Below, piece by piece: positions 58,760-64,000 of a stretch of DNA of 64,000 nt. The number at the start of each line of letters is the position of its first letter. Positions within the stretch are counted from its first letter, which is position 1. Position numbers and translations under genes: made by a program. The DNA is taken from the NCBI GenBank assembly GCA_016793465.1, contig JAEUJW010000036.1:124001-188000 (forward strand). Direction: 5' to 3'. The notes under the pieces are model-generated. The model had not been told where the DNA came from and searched no databases. It saw nothing but the letters and a program-made list of their open reading frames with translations. The DNA is from Myxococcales bacterium. Its GTDB lineage: Bacteria > Myxococcota > Polyangia > Nannocystales > Nannocystaceae.

Positions 58760-60454
58760 ATGTCGACGACGATCCAGATCAACCCCGACCCCGTGATCGC
58801 CGAGCAGCAGATCGAGGCGATCATCTTTTATCTGACGACCTGCGGGTACATCGACAGCGAGTTCGACCTGCGCGAGAAAGCCTTCATCCGCGCCTTCCTC
58901 CGCGACCTCGTGACCGCCCGGATCGACAGCCAGGGCAAGCTGGGCCCCGAGGCCCGCTACGAGGCCATCGAGCAGCAGCACGAGCACTACGTCGAGCGCT
59001 TCCAGGAGATCGACCACGACATCAAGAGCCTCCTGACCGAGGCGGTGGCCGACGGCGAGGACCCGCACAAGTTCGTGCTCTCGCAGCTGAAGCTGCGCTG
59101 CTTCGAGCTGTTCCACCGCCTCTCCGACGACAACCGCGTGGCCCTGCTCGAGGTCGTCGACCGCTTCATCTACGCCGACGGCACCGCCCACCCCGAGGAG
59201 ATCGCGTTCCGCAACGACCTCGCCGAGCTCCTCGACGCCGAGCTGCTCGTCGACGAGTCCGCCCTCGACGTCGTCGGCAGCATCGACGTGAAGCCCGCCG
59301 CCACCCTGGTCCCCGCCCAGGACAACCACCCGTTCTTCGCCAAATTCGAACACCACTACTCCGCCGACCCCGAGCGCCTCGGCAAGCAGTTCGCCGCCGA
59401 CCTGAAGCTGCTCGACAAGGTCGAGGAGGCCTGGGAGGACAAGCGCATCGCCGGCCGCCGCCGCCTCGAGGGCCACAAGACCGTGGCCGAGTTCGCCGGC
59501 GGCGAGGAGTTCCTCGACGAGCACGTCTACGTGGTCCCCTCCAAGCCCGGCCGCGACTACGAGCTCATCGTGCTCGGCGACCTCCACGGCTGCTACTCGT
59601 GCCTGAAGGCGGCGATCCACCAGTCGAACTTCATGGACAAGGTCAAGCGCTTCAAGGCCGACCCCGACAACAACCCCGACGTCCGCCTGGTCCTGCTCGG
59701 CGACTACATCGACCGCGGCCGCTTCTCCTACAACGGCGTGCTGCGCACGATCCTCAACCTCTACCTCACCGTGCCCGAGCACGTGTTCGTGCTGCGCGGC
59801 AACCACGAGTACTACATCGAGTACGAGGGCCGCGTGTACGGCGGCGTGCGCCCGGCCGAGGCCATCAACAGCCTGTCGTCGCTGCTGCCCGTCGACGTGT
59901 TCTCGCGCTTCCTCGACTTCTTCGACGCCATGCCCAACATGCTGCTGTTCGACCAGCTGCTGTTCGTGCACGCCGGCATCCCCCGCGACGCGCTCGTCGC
60001 CTCCAAGTGGGAGGACCTGTCGTCGCTCAACCGCGAGGACATGCGCTTCCAGATGCTGTGGAGCGACCCCAGCAAGGCCGACGTGGTGCCCGACGAGCTG
60101 CAGAAGGCCTCGGCCCGGTTCGCCTTCGGCCGCCTGCAGTTTCGCAAGTTCATGACGAGCATCGGCTGCAACGTGCTCGTGCGCGGCCACGAGAAGGTCA
60201 ACTCGGGCTTCCGCAACCAGTGGGACGACGAGGACATCCGCCTCTTCACGCTGTTTAGCGCCGGCGGCTCCGACAACGACGACCTGCTGCCCGACAGCAA
60301 CTACCGCGAGGTCCGGCCGATGGCCCTCACGATCACCAGCCGCGACGGCCTGGTCGAGGCCACCCCGTGGGCGATCGACTACAAGCGCTACCAGGACCCC
60401 AGCCTCAACGCGTTCTTCCAGACCCGCCCCGAGATCGACATCACCCAGGGCTGA
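58760..60454 (+). CDS. PPP-family metallophosphatase with TerB-like N-terminus
   Basis: 564 residues. Residues 15-175 are helical and acidic (QQIEAIIFYLTTCGYID, REKAFIRAFLRDLV, ADGTAHPEEIAFRNDLAELL) and resemble TerB-like metal-binding modules. Residues 268-500 are a PPP Ser/Thr phosphatase domain with all motifs: GDLHG near 273, GDYIDRG near 314, GNHE near 348, LLFVHAGIP, and RGHEKV. Two metal ions are expected. It probably dephosphorylates Ser/Thr residues or a nucleotide; substrate unknown. The gene stands alone, 130 bp before tdh. Confidence 0.85.
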   Translation: MSTTIQINPDPVIAEQQIEAIIFYLTTCGYIDSEFDLREKAFIRAFLRDLVTARIDSQGKLGPEARYEAIEQQHEHYVERFQEIDHDIKSLLTEAVADGEDPHKFVLSQLKLRCFELFHRLSDDNRVALLEVVDRFIYADGTAHPEEIAFRNDLAELLDAELLVDESALDVVGSIDVKPAATLVPAQDNHPFFAKFEHHYSADPERLGKQFAADLKLLDKVEEAWEDKRIAGRRRLEGHKTVAEFAGGEEFLDEHVYVVPSKPGRDYELIVLGDLHGCYSCLKAAIHQSNFMDKVKRFKADPDNNPDVRLVLLGDYIDRGRFSYNGVLRTILNLYLTVPEHVFVLRGNHEYYIEYEGRVYGGVRPAEAINSLSSLLPVDVFSRFLDFFDAMPNMLLFDQLLFVHAGIPRDALVASKWEDLSSLNREDMRFQMLWSDPSKADVVPDELQKASARFAFGRLQFRKFMTSIGCNVLVRGHEKVNSGFRNQWDDEDIRLFTLFSAGGSDNDDLLPDSNYREVRPMALTITSRDGLVEATPWAIDYKRYQDPSLNAFFQTRPEIDITQG

Positions 60455-60583
60455 CGCCCCCTGCGAAGCCGGCGCCGCACCGCCGCACCGCACGCCCGGA
60501 CAGCTGTCTGTGAGATCTGTCGCCGGCGCGCGAGGCCCGGCGCTTGCCCCCGAGATTGTCGATCGGCAATCATCCGCGCACGC

Positions 60584-61534
60584 ATGAAGATCCTCGTCAC
60601 CGGCGCCGCCGGGCAGGTCGGGCTCGACCTCCTCCGCCTCCTCCACGACCGCGGTGACGATGTCCACGCGAGCGACGTGGCCCCCCCCGCGGTGCGCGAC
60701 CCCGCGGTGCCGTGGTACCGCCTCGATGTCACCGACGCCGCCGCCTTCGCCCGCCTCGTCGCCGACGTCCGCCCCGAGCGCGTGTTCCACCTCGCCGCCA
60801 TCCTCAGCGCCCGCGGCGAGGCCGACCCCCTGCGCACCTACGCGGTCAACCAGACCGGCACGCTGAACCTGCTCGAGGCCTGCCGCCAGCACGACGTCCG
60901 CCAGGTCGTGTTCACCAGCACGATCGCCGCGTTCGGCCCGCCGCTGCCCGAGCCCGTCGGCGACGACGTGGCCCTGCGCCCGACCACCATGTACGGCGTC
61001 ACCAAGGTCGCCGGCGAGCTGCTCGGCGCCTACTACCACAAGCGCTACGGCCTCGACTTCCGCGCCGTCCGCTTCCCCGGCCTCATCTCCGCCGTGCTGC
61101 CCGGCGGCGGGACCAGCGACTACGCGCCGCTGATGTACTACGAGTCGCTGCGCGTCGGCGGCTACGAGGCGTTCTGCCGGCCCGACGCCGCGATCCCGCT
61201 GATGTACATGCCCGACGGCCTGCGCGCCCTGGTCGAGCTGGCCGACGCGCCCGGCGAGCGCCTGACCCGCCGCGTCTACAACATCGCCGCGTTCTCGCCG
61301 ACCGCCCGGCAGATCGCCGACGACGTCGCCCGCGCCATCCCCGGCGCCGACATCACCTTCAAGCCCGACCCCGCGCGCCAGGCCATCCTCGACTCGTGGC
61401 CGCGCACGCTCGACGACCGCCTCGCCCGCGAGGACTGGGGCTGGCGCCACCACTACGACCTCGCCCGCATGACCGACGATCTCGTCCCCAAGCTGCGCGC
61501 GCTCGTCTCGGCGAGCTCCGCCGCCCAGCCGTGA
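60584..61534 (+). CDS. L-threonine 3-dehydrogenase, SDR type
   Basis: 316 residues. Oxidises L-threonine to 2-amino-3-ketobutyrate with NAD. Rossmann motif GAAGQVG (residues 7-13), [11 protein letters not shown], the catalytic pair in [10 protein letters not shown] (Y-x3-K), and the Gly-rich DYAPLMYYE segment of short-chain threonine dehydrogenases. The next gene, 10 bp away, encodes the 2-amino-3-ketobutyrate CoA ligase that handles the product, which fixes the function. Cytoplasmic. A UDP-sugar epimerase would be the only serious alternative. Confidence 0.88.
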   Translation: MKILVTGAAGQVGLDLLRLLHDRGDDVHASDVAPPAVRDPAVPWYRLDVTDAAAFARLVADVRPERVFHLAAILSARGEADPLRTYAVNQTGTLNLLEACRQHDVRQVVFTSTIAAFGPPLPEPVGDDVALRPTTMYGVTKVAGELLGAYYHKRYGLDFRAVRFPGLISAVLPGGGTSDYAPLMYYESLRVGGYEAFCRPDAAIPLMYMPDGLRALVELADAPGERLTRRVYNIAAFSPTARQIADDVARAIPGADITFKPDPARQAILDSWPRTLDDRLAREDWGWRHHYDLARMTDDLVPKLRALVSASSAAQP

Positions 61535-61544
61535 AAGAGGCCCC

Positions 61545-62741
<1,197 letters not shown>

Positions 62742-62912
62742 CCGCGTCGACGGCGACGGCGCGGGGCTCGGACGTCCCGCCGTCCGGGTCGCAGCCTCGG
62801 GGCGCGTCCGCCGCGGAGCGAGAGACCTGACCCGAAGGACAGACGAAGCCGAAGAGCTCGCCGCGGCGCTTCAGCCGGCCGTGCAAGCAGCGCCCCCGCC
62901 GGCGCGGCGCGC

Positions 62913-64000
62913 TCAGCCGTGGAGCGGGCGCTCGCCGATCTTGCTGATCGTCAGGTGGAACGCCGCGCCCCCGCCCTCGCGCTCGCGCACCCAGGCGCGT
63001 CCGCCGTGGGCCTCGGCGACGTCGCGCACGATCGCCAGGCCGAGCCCCGCGCCGTCGCGCGTGCGCTGCAGGCGGTGGAACGGGGCGAAGATCGCCTCGC
63101 GGTGGTCCGCGGGCACCCCGGGGCCGCGGTCCTCGACGACGATCGCCAGGTGGGTGTCGCCGTCCTGCACGCTCACGTCGACGCTCGCGCCCGCGGGCGA
63201 GAACTTGATCGCGTTGACCAGCAGGTTGTCGATCGCCTGGCGCAGCGGCTCGGGGTTGGCGCGCAGCGGGGCCGCGCTCAGGCCGTGGCGGCGCAGCCCG
63301 ACCCCGCGGCGCTCGGCCAGCGCCTGCACGCCGTCGATCGCCTCGTCGACGATGCGGGCCGCGTCGGCCGGCACGCGCTCCCACTCCGCGCCGCGCAGGC
63401 GCGCCAGGTCGAGCAGGTGGGTGGCCAGCTCGCCGAGGCGGTCGACCTCCTGACGCACGCGCCGCAGCGCCTCGGCCAGCTCGTCGTTCGACCGCTCGCG
63501 CCGCAGGGTCACGTCGATCTCCATGCGGATCGCCGTCAGCGGCGTGCGCAGCTCGTGGGCCGCGTCGGCCACCAGGCGCTGCTGGCCGGCGCTGGCCGTG
63601 CGCAGCTTCTCGGTCGCGTCGGCGATGGCGCCCCGCAGCAGGCCGATCACGTCGCTGCCGTGGTCGACCGCCGGCGCGCTATTAAAATTGCCGTCGCGGA
63701 TGCGCTGCATGTGCACGTGCAGCCGCTGCACGCGGGCCGCCAGGTTGCGCGCGTGGGCCACCTGCACGAGTAGCAGCACCAGCGTGGCCAGCGCGCCGAC
63801 CAGCGCCGCGACGCGGGCGTAGGCCGCCAGGGCCGCGTCGGTGGCCTCCAGCGAGACCGCCAGCCACAGCGCGTGCGGCTCGCCGCGCGGCGAGACGATC
63901 GCCACCGCCATCTCGCGCACCCGCTCGCCCGAGGCCAGGGTGGTCGTGCGCAGCAGCGGCGCGGGCCCGACCTCGTCGCGCCCCAGGCGCTCGGGCGCCG
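62913..64000 (-). CDS. Sensor histidine kinase, start outside the window
   Basis: The reading frame is open to the end of the window, so the N-terminus is missing. What is seen: a periplasmic end, one transmembrane segment (VAALVGALATLVLLLVQVA), a HAMP linker, the phospho-acceptor region ADAAHELRTPLTAIR (H box), the N box (LLVNAIKFSPAG), G1 (VVEDRGPGVP), F box (IFAPFHR) and G2 (GAGLGLAIV). Autophosphorylating membrane kinase; its response regulator gene should lie just beyond the window. It converges with kbl, with 171 bp between the stops. Confidence 0.9.
   Translation of the reverse strand, partial: APERLGRDEVGPAPLLRTTTLASGERVREMAVAIVSPRGEPHALWLAVSLEATDAALAAYARVAALVGALATLVLLLVQVAHARNLAARVQRLHVHMQRIRDGNFNSAPAVDHGSDVIGLLRGAIADATEKLRTASAGQQRLVADAAHELRTPLTAIRMEIDVTLRRERSNDELAEALRRVRQEVDRLGELATHLLDLARLRGAEWERVPADAARIVDEAIDGVQALAERRGVGLRRHGLSAAPLRANPEPLRQAIDNLLVNAIKFSPAGASVDVSVQDGDTHLAIVVEDRGPGVPADHREAIFAPFHRLQRTRDGAGLGLAIVRDVAEAHGGRAWVREREGGGAAFHLTISKIGERPLHG

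Overview
The window looks like chromosomal DNA of a myxobacterium, most likely of the Nannocystineae type. The reasons are very high GC, many lipoproteins whose mature N-terminus is a Ser/Thr/Gly/Asp-rich linker, two secreted proteins ending in a MYXO-CTERM-like tail (Cys motif, hydrophobic stretch, Arg cluster), a MopE-type Asp-rich motif and an FG-GAP-type lipoprotein. This taxonomic reading is inference from style; no marker gene is present.

Layout. (1) 1-6.7 kb: the start of an SpvB/TcB-like gene downstream of a very large lipoprotein that looks like a Tc-toxin A subunit, then two tandem MerR-like regulators with basic tails and small unknown genes. (2) 6.7-12.2 kb: gene-poor GC-rich DNA, an array of palindromes carried partly on a 249-bp tandem duplication, then a compact ParA / ribbon-helix-helix gene pair, which together resemble a plasmid partition locus with its centromere, and an AT-richer stretch. 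(3) 12.2-48.8 kb: a metal-handling island. It holds a six-gene operon (BlaI-type repressor, M56 peptidase, CzcC, CzcB, CzcA, P1B-4 ATPase), a second HME-RND system whose adaptor carries six Cys/His repeats, a CDF exporter behind a MerR-type promoter, DUF3703, a TonB receptor with two lipoproteins, four CxxCH heme-type lipoproteins, a lysyl oxidase and a MYXO-CTERM protein. Decayed copies of a CadD exporter, a P1B ATPase, an RND pump, an EamA transporter and an NHL protein lie between them, and two otherwise good genes carry a frameshift. (4) 48.98-50.68 kb: a tyrosine recombinase fused to the N-terminal domain of an IS4/IS5-type transposase; next to it an FG-GAP lipoprotein gene stops early, as expected at an insertion edge. 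(5) 53-64 kb: ordinary-looking, extremely GC-rich chromosome: sulfatase-like enzyme, amidase, HTH protein, PPP phosphatase, threonine degradation pair tdh-kbl, histidine kinase.

The most interesting feature is a shared operator, CTACTA-N7-TAGTAG, seen six times between 13.4 and 37.2 kb. One copy lies in front of the BlaI-type repressor gene, one at the start of czcC, and the others in front of heme lipoproteins, the lysyl oxidase (a copper enzyme with its H-x-H-x-H site intact), an unknown lipoprotein and the MYXO-CTERM protein. I infer a BlaI/M56-controlled, metal-responsive (perhaps copper) surface regulon, carried on an integrated plasmid-like element running from about 7.7 to 50.8 kb.
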